Positions 45,271-57,335 of a stretch of 64,000 nt of DNA are shown here, one piece after another. Position numbers and translations under genes: made by a program. The notes beneath the pieces were generated by a model that saw only the letters and a program-made list of their open reading frames with translations, did no database searches and was not told the DNA's origin. Within the stretch, counting starts at the first letter, position 1, and every line of letters starts with the position of its first letter. The stretch is from Actinostola sp. cb2023 (lineage: Eukaryota; Cnidaria; Anthozoa; Actiniaria; Actinostolidae): NCBI GenBank assembly GCA_033675265.1, contig JAUJYZ010001152.1, positions 248,001 to 312,000 on the forward strand, in the 5' to 3' direction.

Positions 45271-46784
45271 GTTCTTAGCGATCTAATAGATCAATGAAAC
45301 GATAAGGAATGCTTTTTTATGAGTTTGATATTAATGAGGAAGTGTTCATGGCTCGCGGTTATTCAGTTTAAACTTCACAAAATCTACGACGGCGACGTCA
45401 ACCGGAAGTGTAAATAACTTCTGTTCTGAGTTTCATACCTTCATAGTTTGTATTCCCTGTGGATGAAGTAACCTCACAAGCTTAGGCTTCAACTAAGTCA
45501 ACTAAATCTCTAATGTACGACATTCCTAACATAAGTTATTTACACTTCCGGTTGACGTTGCCGTCGCAGATTTTGTACACAACTTCCTCGAGCGCGCTTT
45601 TTGAAGTGCGCGCGCTACTGACGCCATCGAGCACGCGCTGTTTTTTCCTTCTTCAGAATTTGGTATTTTTCTGTGAAATACTCTATAATTTTTGCTTAAA
45701 GATTTGATTTATTTGCAGAAGTAAATGATAAACAACTTATTCAGTAGTCGATTAAGTATCTGATACGGCTGTGCATTTTTACTCGTCACTTGTATTTTTA
45801 TTGGAGCACAGGGATCCCGAAACTAAGAACGGGTGCATAGGAGACTGGCCTTTACTCCGTGACTCGTAAAATATTCAGCCCTATCAGGTACTTAGCCGAT
45901 CGACTAATAACTTCTATTTGTTTTACAATTCTCACCTTGAACTGACTAATCTCTCTCCTTCGAAGTAGTTCAAACAAAGAACTCAAATTAATTGCCAATA
46001 ATTGGCTCACTTAAAAATATTTTCTCGTGACGTCATAATAACATGATTAGCGCTAACCCAGGATTAAATCTTAAGAAAACTATTGACGCTAATCCAGGAT
46101 TAGTACCAATCGCCTTTCGAACAACCGGGCCCTGAGGAAGAACTCTTACTCGTGTTTGATATAGCTTCTCTAGCCATTAATAATTATTGGAGAAAGCTAA
46201 AGTTCACCAAATTTTATGCTAATTTTAAAGATCAAATAAATTTACATTTTATTCTAATTTTAATTAATGATTCAATAATAAAAGTTCAAATGAAAGTTCC
46301 TGAATAGAAAACTGACAATTATATATAGTAGAGTGCAAATACAAAAACTTTGAAAGAGTACGGCAAACTATTTAGTGCTAAATAGCATCAATGGAACAAT
46401 AGAAAACAAAAGACATTGCACTATTTAGTGCTAAGTAACACCAACAAAACAACAGAAAACAAAAGACATTAATGCACTATTTAGTGCTAATTAGCAACAA
46501 TGGAACAATAGAAAAGACGTACTATTTAGTGCTAATTAAAGTTAGCAATGTTTCACGGTTTTATAATTAGTGTTTGCACTAGCTCTATTATATATATTTC
46601 ACTAAGAGTAGATGATCCAGGGTGGGGTGGGGGGGGGGGGGGGGGAGGATTCTGGACCCCCCTGTCATACCTGAGGTTCAATTGATTGTTTTATCCTAGA
46701 ATCTACATTTGCTAAAGGTTCAGTGAAGTACATTTTGTATGGACCCCCCTCTCAAATATTCCTGGATCCGTTCCTGACTCTATT
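45271..46784. other. Intergenic DNA, repeats only
   Basis: An inverted pair at 45400-45425 and 45535-45570 shares GTCAACCGGAAGTGTAAATA. The block 45590-45690 resembles 39900-39990 (CTACTGACGCCATCGAGC). Three units of about 55 bp at 46369-46550 carry ACTATTTAGTGCTAA and GGAACAATAGAAAA. A G run lies near 46628-46646. Confidence 0.55.
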
Positions 46785-46789
46785 TCTGT

Positions 46790-47110
46790 TCTCCTAAGCA
46801 CCACTGTGTAGTAGACTGTTGTGTTGCAGTGCATTTTGATATACTGTGTTAGTGTCACCATAGTAACCAATCAGTTGGATATTCAAGCTTTCAAATACCA
46901 AGGTCAGTTAATGTCCTGTCTGGTCACCCTATTTCTGTTCTCCTAACCACCACTGTGTAGTAGACTGTAGTGTTGCAGTGCATTTTGATATACTGTGTTA
47001 GTGTCACCATAGTAACCAATCAGTTGGACATTCAAGCTTTCAAATACCAAGGTCAGTTCATGTCCTGTCTGGTCACCCTATTTCTGTCAGTCTCCTAACC
47101 ACCACTGTGT
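46790..47110. repeat. Tandem copies derived from the 3' end of the PAN-EGF gene
   Basis: The block starting CTCCTAACCACCACTGTGTA occurs at 46790, 46939 and 47091, spaced about 150 bp. The 47091 copy lies in the last codons of the minus-strand gene; the other two are downstream copies of that coding end plus 3' sequence. Confidence 0.8.
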
Positions 47111-49159
47111 AGTAGACTGTTGTGTTGCAGTGCATTTAGAAATGTTACTACGAGTACCATAGACGCCAAAACTATCTAAATCATATTTTATGGCTGGTTT
47201 CAAGTCGCATTTGGTATTCCAGCTTACGTCAATGTGGATGTGATGATTATGACCATAAGTTGCCGCAGTACAGTCAAAGCACTCGTGTCCCAGGATATTG
47301 ACATGTAAGTACTTTCTGCACCTACCGTCAAAGAGTTCGTTTGGCGATGTTATATCCACATCACTCAGGTTACCAAGCAGAAAGTCAGGAGTCAGCGGAG
47401 AACCCACTCTGTTAGGGAAGTCGCACGTGGCTCTAAACAAGGTGGCCGTGGTTCTGATGTAATTTATCAGGGAGTAGTGTGGACGATAGTCGTTCCAGTT
47501 AGGTTTATATATGTTCCTTCCGAAAGCCAACTCATGGAATGTTTTTTGGAAGAACATTCTTTTAGCCAGAGAAAACGATTCTATCAGAGTCCAGGCCTGG
47601 TTTGAACTCACAAAAGCACAGTATACCACTCTAGTTTTGTACACGTCATCACGCATTATCGTGTAGTTTCCATTCGCTGGTATGGTTCCGGGGGAAGCTG
47701 ACTTCATCACATCGAGGCAAGATGTCTTGTACTTCTCACACACCTTGCCCCAGTACAGCTTTGAACACGTGCATGTGAACTTCTTTTTCGGGGTGTGGCA
47801 GTGGTCTACACATGTCCCTCCGTTCATACAAGGCTGAGATCGACAGCAGCCATTATAACACACACCTGGCTGAACCATGTGGGATTTCTAAAAGGAATGA
47901 GCGAAATTCATGATCAAAATCAATATGTTTTATCATTAATTATGATATACGTAAGTTTTAGGTGCACTCTACAAAGTCTCAGTGCTCTTACACATTCTAA
48001 GCAATATTAAAAACTAACTATAATTTACAATTAACTTCAATATCTTAAGTATACTATTAACAAATAATTTTACAATAGATATCACATACAGTCAACTCTC
48101 CGCTAACGGACACTCTCGTAAGCGGACAGCTCTACTTACGGACGCCTTTTCAAATCCCCGTTTTAACTCCCAGTCAAACTCTGTATTTACACATTCCCGT
48201 AAGCGGACACTCTCTCGTAAGCGGACGCGGACACTTTTGAAAATGAAAATTGGATGTTTCTTTTGTTTACGCTCTCTCGTAAGCGGACACACCATATAAT
48301 AATTGTCTTTCGGCAATGAAATTTGTCTTTAATTTGCAATAAATCAACAAAAATATGACCTTTTACAGAGCAACAGAACAGTGGGGATCGGTTTTGTCAA
48401 ATCTCTATTTGTCCGCGGGGAAGCAAGGTGTACGGTTCATTTGACATTAACACCCGCTAATTAACTCTCCCGTAAGCGGACATCCACCCTATTTTTCTTT
48501 GGTGACCGCATACGGGAATAGTTCTCATAAGCGGACAGCTCTACTAACGGACACTTTTTTCAATTCCCGAGGGTGTCCGCTTACGAGAGAGTTGACTGTA
48601 ATTCATGATCAAAATCAATATGTTTTATCGTTAATTATGATATACGGCACAAGCATCGCGAAGCTAGGGGTGATTTTCTATACATTTTCCATTAAAGGTT
48701 CCAATATGAATCCGCTCCGTGGTCGATCCCTGCATCACTAGTATAAACGTATTTCTGTTGCGCGCGGACAATTTATTTCCGCGTTACGTCGTTTTCAAAC
48801 ATCACTACACTAATAATTACCCCTTTGTACATTTCCTGCTTTAGATCATAGTACGCGTATCCTGACTCGGCTACAAAGTCATCTGCCATGGACGTCTTGT
48901 CTTCGTCCAGCAACTCACATCTCGCACCTTTCATCTGACACGCCTTACAACGACAGTCATGGACACAAGATGAGTAGCACTTCTTTGGATCATCAGTGGT
49001 AATGTTCTTGTAGGAGTGTCCCTTGAGATGTTTTCCATGGACGATGTCTTCGGGCTTTGGGAAAACCCGTCCAGAATAGCAGGTGCCGACGCAGTGGAAT
49101 TTACTGATGACGTGGGGAATACATAAATACAGCATAACACTTGTATAGGCGAACTTCAT
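47087..49159 (-). CDS. Secreted PAN/apple-EGF-fibrinogen-like protein, copy 1
   Basis: Two exons, 49159-48821 and 47887-47087, join in phase 0 with GT-AG borders to give 379 residues. Residues 1-20 look like a signal peptide (MKFAYTSVMLYLCIPHVIS). Residues 23-95 form a Cys-rich PAN/apple-like module (CYSGR, KCYSSCVHDCRCKACQ, RCELLDED). An EGF-like domain follows at about 122-164 (CRSQPCMNGGTCVDH, FTCTC, WGKVCE). The rest, from CLDVMKSASPGTIPANGNYT through CAFVSSNQAWTLIES, resembles the start of a fibrinogen-related domain. I associate this architecture with anthozoan secreted proteins, some reported from coral skeletal matrix; the exact family was not checked. The intron holds a mariner-like MITE. 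A divergent paralogue lies at 55271-56811. The CDS is intact. Confidence 0.88.
48089..48598. mobile_element. Mariner-like MITE in the PAN-EGF intron
   Basis: CAGTCAACTCTCCGCTAACG opens the element and GAGAGAGTTGACTG closes it, with TA at 48087-48088 and 48599-48600. Inner copies of CGTAAGCGGACA recur in both orientations. The paralogous intron at 55612-55998 has the uninterrupted sequence ATGAATTATGTGATATC, which is the empty site. Confidence 0.9.
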
Positions 49160-49239
49160 GGCTGAGATACTGCAGTGAATTAAAGCTGGAATGGATATCT
49201 AAGGCGTAAGAGAGAACAAACAAGTTTACATTTCAGGAA

Positions 49240-49640
49240 CTAAAGACTCAAGAAACACAAAAAACTCAAGAAAATTAACTCGATCAAGAAACTCAAGAAA
49301 CTCAACTAGAAACTCAAGAACTCGAGAAACTCAAGAAACTCAAGAAACTATAAAGAAACCCAAGAAATTCAAGAAACTCTAGAAACCCAAGAAATGCATG
49401 AAATTCAAGAAACTGAAGAAGCTAGGTCAAGAAACTCATGAAACTCAAGAAACTCAAGAAACTCAAGAAACCCAACTGAGAAATTCATGAAATTCAAGAA
49501 ACCCAAGAAACTCAAGAAGCCAGCTCAAGAAACTCAAGAAATTAAAACTAGTACTCAAGAAACTTTGAGAAACTCAAGAAACTTAACGTGGAAACTCAAG
49601 AACTGAACTCAACATTTCTGTCAGTAGAAACTGAAGAAAC
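49240..49640. repeat. AACTCAAGAA minisatellite upstream of PAN-EGF copy 1
   Basis: Degenerate repeats of about 9-10 bp read ACTCAAGAA. The inverse repeat lies upstream of copy 2 at 54985-55190, so the array was part of the duplicated unit. Confidence 0.85.
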
Positions 49641-49689
49641 TCATTCAAGAAACCGTCAAGATCAAGAAACCCATATACATCAGCGGCTT

Positions 49690-49864
49690 TTCCCCGATGG
49701 CTGCAAAGGATACTAGATTGAGATGGGATATCATGTGATAATGTGGAGTCTGGGATTTTCTTAGTTTTAGTGCAAAAGACAGGACGTCTTGTGTCTAAAC
49801 GAGGAATGTTTGCTCGCTGCCGAAGGGCATCTTGATACGACAAACCAGGATATATATCACGCAT
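49690..49864 (-). pseudogene. Fragment of a non-LTR reverse-transcriptase ORF end
   Basis: The translation IYPGLSYQDALRQRANIPRL then DTRRPVFCTK resembles the C-terminal region after the reverse transcriptase of CR1/L2-type LINE proteins (typically YPGLSYQDAL...IPTL..RR). It is only about 60 residues and truncated on both sides. Confidence 0.55.
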
Positions 49865-52800
49865 GACATAAAATAATAATAATAGTCTTCATCGCTCTCC
49901 ATCTCCTGTGCAGCCTCGATGGAATGAACTAGAACTTCTTAAATATCGTTTTGTCTATAGCAACGCAACTTTCCAAAATTGTTTATTTTGAATTAAGTAC
50001 TCTTTCCGATGGCTGACGCAATTTGTACTGTAAAGGTTTTAGTTTGTCTATTTTAAAGGTCACGGACTTATGAATTAGGTCTATTATTACTGAATACTTT
50101 GGGCTTGTGCTCTCTTAATTTCTTTATACTTTACTTACCTTAGTTATAACCTTTTCATCGATCGAGTCTCACTATCATTTATTCCTGAAAGAGACCGTGT
50201 TTGTCGTCGAGTTTCAATAATTGTTTTAATGCTTTTTGATAACTTTCTAACAATGAAAAAGTATAATTTTGAAGTTAAGACGCTATAATTTCATTGGTTG
50301 GTAACGTTGATTTTGTTTGTAAACTAGGGTTTCTTTCTGTAGGTTTAATTTAAACTTCAGTTCGCACATGAATTATTTAGACCTTCATTGAAATCTTCAC
50401 AGTAAGCTATCAACAGAATGAACGTAGTCACACGCTAAAAAGTAAATAATTTTCGTTAAGTTTTATTAGAAAAAAAACCGTCAAGAAACATGCACAATGG
50501 CGACTTGAGTAATCAAATTTGCCAAAAGCATCCTCTTCTATATATAAAAACAAATCCTCTTCTATATATATATGCACTTTGTCTTTCTACACCCACCATT
50601 CTTACCTTAGTTCTGGGTTTAAAATGTCTCTAGGTCTTTCTCGGCGTCAAATTATTGAAGCGATTATGTTCCCCACTGGAAGTTAAAAGAATAATACTGA
50701 ATAGTGCGTGGCGTTTCTCAGTAAAGTTTAATAATATCCACCTAATTCAATTAAGTTAGTCAGCCTTGACTCACAAAGGTGCGACCCCAGAGAATCATGG
50801 GAAATACTGTTTACGAAATCTTTCTGGCTGAAGCCCTGCCATTTCGATACAAAATTCGGCCATCTCATTCTGAATATCACTTGAATTTGCTTCACCGCAA
50901 TGTTTTCGTTTAGCACAAGACGTTCATGAATATGGCTGCAAATAAATAAAAAAGTTCTTAGTTTCAACGCGCTACAGGATTCTTGACGTCATCCAGATGT
51001 CCGACGCTGTGTTTAATTTTTTATTAGCAATCATAAACTTTTTTTTACAATAACTTCTGAAACTCATTAATAATTCGTGAGGACAAAATAAAGGATATCA
51101 CTACCGTGAAGGAGGTTTGGAAATGTGATCTTAATTAGCATACAATTTGGTCAACTTTAACTTTGAATTTCTCCAAGAATTATTCATGGTTTGAGAAGCT
51201 ATAAATAAACCGGCTAGAACGAGTTCTTCCTTTCAAAACACTTGAGGTTTGTTTAAAAAAACTCAGCTGCATCTCGTTTTTTCAACACACTTCTCGGTGT
51301 TTTGAAATCGAAGGAAGTGCTCTTTCTCGTGTTTGATATATTACTTGTAAATTTCTCGCAAGCTGATTGATTAATTTTTATGATCAATAAGGGGACAGAC
51401 AGACAAATGACGCGTACATGCGCGCGCATGATTTCTCTGCCGTAATTGTAATTTCTCATTTTTCATAAAATGTTGAAAAGCCGGGTCTGCATTTTCTCGG
51501 CCGGTTTTTTTTGTTGTTATTGTAAAAAAAGCACATTGACATCTAGTTCTAATATATTTATCCTCCTTTTGATGATAATTTGCGTCGAACCACGATAGGC
51601 GTAAATAATTCCGAATTGAATAATAGTATGCTACACAAATTTTAAACTGACTGTATATTGTGGCCAGAATTGCCGTGATATCCAAGCGAAAGTACACGTT
51701 CCTCTATAGAACTCCAAAAAAGAATTGAAATTTCGATTTGTAATCTTCATGATTCGTATTTTAAGTTTACAAAAGAGGTTTTGGTAAATTAAACCTAACG
51801 GCTGTAAATTGTGTTAAAGATTGCCGAACTGAAGTATACGTGCTTTGGGACTCAAACTCAACTAATGACATTTAGATATGGCTGTTTTTCATGATTGTTA
51901 ACTTAGCGTTGGAATAGAGGTTTTATTAATAATTGATCTGTTAGTTGTCCTCGTATTAAGCGGATCAAAAACAACCCGCTTTGGGGAGGACAGTGTTCAA
52001 AAACAACTGAAATCATTGTCTTCAAAATTAATTTTCTTCGGAAAATTATCAAACAAATTTCAACCAAACTCACGACAACAAGAAACAGGGTTTTTTAACA
52101 AAACTTTTTTTTGTATTTTTTCTTTGTACAGCATAGTTTATGTACTGTTTAAAATAAACAAGCTGGAGTGTTTTATCGGGTGTAGACCCGATAAAACACG
52201 ATCTGCGAGTTTATTGGACAGCTCAGTCAAAAACGATCTTCCAAAATAATACATTTTCGGATGATTTCAGTAAAAAACAGCAAGGAAAACATAAACATAA
52301 CAGTATCGTGTTGCTTCTAACGCCTCACACATGCGCACCGATACTACTAATACTCTCTCTCAAAAAGATCCCACATTTGAACAACGAACGGTCCGAAAGT
52401 GTGACCAAGGAGCAATCTTTCCGGACAGTATGTCGTCCCGTACAGGGAACTGGGAGGTCAATGATACGACACTAATATGAGACCTTCCCTTCAGATTAGT
52501 ATATATTCTTTATATAAAGTCTCATCCTCATTAGTATTCTTTATATAAAGAATACTAATAAGCAGTGCATTACCGGTATAAAGGTACATGCACGTGATAT
52601 GGATTTCGTCCTTCTGATTGGACGAATTACTCATTAATTATGCATGAGTTTTTGAATTACTAAGAAGACACATATATTTTACATTTCATGGTTTAACGAT
52701 TACAACACTTACTGATCGATCCCTGCATTGTTGGCTTGTATACAATGGTTGGACGACAGAAAGGACCGTTTTCTTGAACTCAGGTAAGATATATACAGAG

Positions 52801-53021
52801 AAACGAAACAAGAGAAAAAGTTTAAAAAAATTCCTACAGTGAAATCAGCTTTTTTTTTTTGTCAGTCAAACAATTTGTCTTGTTGGAACACACTATATTT
52901 CTAATTCAATGACCAAAAGCTTCGAATTCTTTCTCTCTTTTCATCTCAAGCGCGGCAAAAACAGCTACAGAGTTGCGACTTGCGTGTTCAATGATTGCCA
53001 ATGAATTGTCATTAATTATGC
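49865..53021. other. AT-rich spacer between the inverted PAN-EGF arms
   Basis: No gene was recognised. It contains a perfect 14-bp hairpin at 52168-52199, a small inverted block at about 52498-52562 (ATTAGTATTCTTTATATAAA), and a short TATATA-rich pair at 50535-50575. Short frames lack domains. Confidence 0.55.
52168..52199. repeat. Perfect hairpin, 14-bp stem and 4-base loop
   Basis: GTGTTTTATCGGGT and ACCCGATAAAACAC surround the loop GTAG. It is not followed by a T run as in a bacterial terminator and is not part of an identified MITE. Confidence 0.85.
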
Positions 53022-53027
53022 ATGAAA

Positions 53028-53282
53028 ATTAAAATTAAAATTAAAATTTTAAAATTAAAATTAACCAAAATTAGTAAATTAAAAATTAAAATTAAAATTA
53101 AAATTAAAATTAAAATACAAATTAAAATTAAAATTAAAATTAAAATTAAAATCAAAATTAAATTAAAATTAAAATTAAAATTAAAATTAAAATTAAAATT
53201 CCTAAAAAATTAAAATTAAAATTAAAATTAAAATTAAAATTAAAATTAAAATTAAAATTAAAATTAAAATTAAAATTAAAAT
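53028..53282. repeat. (AAAATT)n microsatellite
   Basis: About 40 copies of the hexamer with small interruptions. The KIKIKI/KLKLKL open frame across it is a repeat translation. Confidence 0.95.
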
Positions 53283-53345
53283 AAAACCAAAATTGGTCGC
53301 GATGCCTGTTCAAATGTAGTCAGTCGACATGCAATTTAAAAATAA

Positions 53346-54099
53346 CAAGACGCTCAATGAGCGTTCACTCGGGCATTGTGAAAAGGAAAATGTCAGTTGT
53401 TCGAGGAAGTACTTGAAAATGAATGCCAGTTGGTTGAAAACAAGGACAATGTCAGCTGCGACGAGGAGAGACCTGACAATGACTTTATTTGACAGTTGCG
53501 TGACGAGGGAGACTAGAACTCTTATAATGTATGTGTCGAGTTCATTTGATTTGCCTTTGAGTTCATTTGATTACCTTTTGACTTTGAGTTCGGCATTGAT
53601 TTGATTTTGATGAGTTTTGTGTAAAGGTCCCCTCTCTAGCTTCAGATCCCGAAACGTCGAGTTTGGAATCGAGTTCGGGTTCGAGTTACGGTTCGAACGT
53701 CGAATAAAACAAGGACATCTTCTTCATACAATATAATTTCTCTGACGTCATGACAATCAGTGACAGTTGAGTGACGAGGGAGACTATTAGTCCGGTGAGT
53801 ACGAACATGATACGTCTTGAGGTTGCATAGGTCAGATGGTTCCGATAACGGCCTCGCGTTTGTTTAAAAAAATATATATTTTAAGCGAGCTTCTAGTCCT
53901 TTTACCACTTCTAGTCATTGAACGATGAACTAGAATCCTGACCTTTTAATAGCTTGAAGATCTACAGCTGCTTTCAAAACTAAGATTCATAATCTACTTG
54001 AGTCCTGTGTCTCCTTTATCTTTTCAAATCTGCGGAGTAATCTTGAAACTCCGGATACGATTAAATACGTCGCATACTCGTCATTTTGAAGCCGAACAA

Positions 54100-54135
<36 letters not shown>

Positions 54136-54183
54136 CGAAATCCGCATTTTCTAACTCGGGCGGCCTGCGGCCTGGGCCCGAGT
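53346..54183 (-). mobile_element. Helentron-like non-autonomous element, copy 2
   Basis: Read on the minus strand it starts ACTCGGGCCCAGGCC and ends GAACGCTCATTGAGCGTCTTG, followed by T. A (TAG)n tract of about 36 bases lies near its 5' end at 54098-54134. It is 838 bp. The interior GAAAGCAGCTGTAGATCTTC is shared with copy 1. Confidence 0.75.
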
Positions 54184-54984
54184 AATAATAATGACTTTAT
54201 TTCCAAAATTGCAGACTGAACTAAATTGCTTACACGTCTAAGAACTCTTAGAATCGAACGTGAAGAAAGATTAGATCGTCTTGTAAAAGTTACATCCAAA
54301 AGATATGCATAATGTCGAGCATGCCTTCAATCTCAGTACGCGAGAAACGGCATTTGAAAGTCACTGTTCAGGGATGGTTTTTCAACCATAAACGTGTATC
54401 TTCTTCTTCTCAGTCGTTTCAGCTTTGTATTTGTTGTCGGTACATGTATTTAGAACACGTTGGAAATATTCGGTCATCTTAAGATAAATATTGATTAACG
54501 GGAAAAGGATTTTCTAATGGACCGTCCCATACTTGCCACGCATTGTATTTTGAGATTTCACGCACAAAAGTGTGGTCAGCGGCATAATATATAAATCGGA
54601 GCGTGAGGTAACTAGTGAAAATATTTATTTTATTATTATTATTATTTGCCCACTGCGCGCTAGTCTCCTTCTCAGCCGTTTTTAGTTCCGTCACGTAACG
54701 CTCTCGGCCCACAAACGGCTGCGCGTGATGTATATTCTGGGAAACTATGACAAAGTTCTCGTGTGCATGAATTATTTATATCCTTTATCTTTGTATTTCT
54801 GTTATTTCTTTTTGTCGTGCTGTGTATTTTTTCTTCACTTCTTTACATTCAAATCTTTTTATTACTTTATTGAATATTAGCTTCATCCATTGTATTTCTT
54901 GAGTTTACATTTTCGTATTTTCGTTGTATTTTGTTATTTAGTAATCTCATTCAAACAAACACCGTTACAACATCGCCTTAGGCT
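54184..54984. other. Intergenic DNA, no gene seen
   Basis: Nothing recognised except a short ATT tract at 54628-54646. Confidence 0.5.
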
Positions 54985-55200
54985 TTCTTGAATTTCTTGA
55001 GTTTCTCAAGATTCTTGAGCTTCGCGAGTTTCTTGAGGTTCTTGAGTTTCTTGAGTTTCTTGGGTTTCTGGAGTTTCTTGTTTTTTTGAGCTTCCTGAGT
55101 TTCTTGAGTTTCTTGTGAGTTTCTTGAGTTTCTTGGGTTTCTGGAGTTTCTGGAGTTTTAATTCTTGGGTTTCGTGAGTTTCTTGTGTTTCTTTCTTTAG
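54985..55200. repeat. TTCTTGAGTT minisatellite upstream of PAN-EGF copy 2
   Basis: The inverse of the array at 49240-49640, with units TTTCTTGAGT. It marks the outer reach of the duplicated segment on this side. Confidence 0.85.
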
Positions 55201-55270
55201 TTCCTGAAATGTGGTTTGTTCTCTCTTACGCCTTAGATATCAATTCCAGTATCACTGCAGTATCTCAGCC

Positions 55271-56811
55271 ATGAAGTTCGCGTATACAAGTGTTATACTG
55301 CCGATTTATGTATTCCCCACGTCACCAGTAAATTCCACTGCGTCGGCACCTGCTATTCTGGACGGGTTTTTCCAAAGCCCGAAGACATCGTCCATGGAAA
55401 ACATCTCAAGGGACACTCCTACAAGAACATTACCACTGATGATCCAAAGAAGTGCTACTCATCTTGTGTCCATGACTGTCGTTGTAAGGCGTGTCAGATG
55501 AAAGGTGCGAGATGTGAGTTGCTGGACGAGGACAAGACGTCCATGGCAGATGACTTTATAGCCGAGTCAGGATACGCGTACTATGATCTAAAGCAGGAAA
55601 TGTACAAAGGGGTAATTATTAGTGTAGTGATGTTTGAAAACGACGTAACGAAATAAATTGTCCGCGCGCAACAGAAATACGTTTATACTAGTGATGCAGG
55701 GATCGACCGCGGAGCGGATTCATATTGGAACCTTTAATGGAAAATGTACAGAAAATCACCCCTAGCTCCGCGATGCTTGTGCCGTATATCATAATTAACG
55801 ATAAAACATATTGATTTTGATCATGAATTATGTGATATCTATTGTAAAATTATTTGTTAGTATTTAACGATATTGAAATTGTATATTATAGTTAGTTTTT
55901 AATATTGCTTAGACTTTGTAGAGTGCACCTAAAACGTATATCATAATTAATGATAAAACATATTGATTTTGATCATGAATTTCGCTCATTCCTCTTAGAA
56001 ATCCCACATGGTTCAGCCAGGTGTGTGTTATAATGGCTGCTGTCGATCTCAGCCTTGTATGAACGGAGGGACATGTGTAGACCACTGCCACACCCCGAAA
56101 CATAAGTTCACCTGCACGTGTCCAAAGCTGTACTGGGGGAAGGTGTGTGAGAAGTACAAGACATCTTGTCTTGATGTGATGAAGTCAGCTCCCCCCGGAA
56201 CCATACCAGCGAATGGAAACTACACGATAATGCATGATGACGTGTACAAAACTAGAGCGGTATACTGTGCTTTTGTGAGTCCAAACCAGGCTTGGACTCT
56301 GTTGGAATCGTACTCTTTGGCCAACAAGCATTTGTTTTCCAAGCAATCATTTTACCAGAACCTACCTATGAAGAATTCGGAGCCGAATTGGGCTAAGTAT
56401 CGCACGGGAAGAAGGTTTATGATGTACGTCCAGAACAAGAATTCTATCATGTATAGATTTACATGTGACTTCCCAAACAGGGGAGCTTCCCTCGTCCCCG
56501 ACTACCTGCTTGGTTACCTTAGCGACTATGACATCATCAACAATGGAAACACCCATGGAGAATGTATCAAATTCGCTCGCGTCAACATAAGAGGACACGC
56601 ATTTTCCAATGCGAAGGCGCCTGTATATCACCTCAACAATTGGGCCCATTTTCACATAGATCTCTCTCTTGGTCAATCATGCGACTTAACGGTACCAAAT
56701 TCCGTCTCGTCAGAAGACTGTTTCGGCGAATATTTAAACGTCAATCATTTGTCAGTATGCACCGCCACAACAAAGTCAACCACTCAGTTTTGGCTCGGAG
56801 GGGAAATGTGA
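55271..56811 (+). pseudogene. PAN/apple-EGF-fibrinogen-like gene, copy 2, frameshifted in signal peptide
   Basis: Exon 1 at 55271-55611 is 341 bp, 2 bases longer than its 339-bp paralogue. The extra bases lie at about 55299-55302 (ATACTGCCGATTTATG against ATGCTGTATTTATG in copy 1). From the ATG the frame is therefore wrong and runs to 55501; the correct PAN-coding frame resumes after the insertion but has no upstream ATG before a stop. Exon 2 at 55999-56811 is fully open and encodes the EGF and fibrinogen-like parts (CYNGCCRSQPCMNGGTC through STTQFWLGGEM). It could be a recent pseudogene, an assembly error, or a gene using an unseen upstream exon. The intron is 387 bp and lacks the mariner-like MITE of copy 1. 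Confidence 0.8.
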
Positions 56812-57335
56812 TATGTTCACCTGGTTATTGATACCAAGTATATAGGTAAGAAGATCGGGTGGGGGAGGGGGGAGGGGGGGGCCCAGGTCAGGGGATCTCT
56901 CTGTTGGTCAAGGGGGGGACTTAATATTTCCAAAACCGTGAACTATATGGGAATGCTCCGCGAGTAAAAGGGGTATCATTTTTCAGTATGGAGCAGCCAC
57001 AAAAGCGGAACAATCATGTGATTTGGTATTTTTTCACCTTTGGAATATAAAAAAAAATGATCGACAATAGAACATGATAACACATGAATGGCAACAATTG
57101 CCTGTCATTTGAAGGCAATGTATGTGATTTACGAATTTTTGGAACTATCGAAATAAAAGAAAATAGACCATAGCACATGATAGCACATGAAGGGCAGTGT
57201 TTGCCTGTCATTTGAAGGCAGATAATGAGATGCATGGATTTAGCAGCTGATTGAAACCAAGCAATAGAATTCGTGGTTCCGAAACTCCATAGTTACTGTT
57301 GCTATGTCCCACAAGCCATCACATTTTATCAAAAA
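56812..57335. other. Intergenic DNA
   Basis: A G-rich block lies at 56855-56882. At 57040-57240 are two tandem units with ATAGCACATGA and TTTGCCTGTCATTTGAAGGCA, also found in part at 59180-59470. No gene was seen. Confidence 0.5.
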
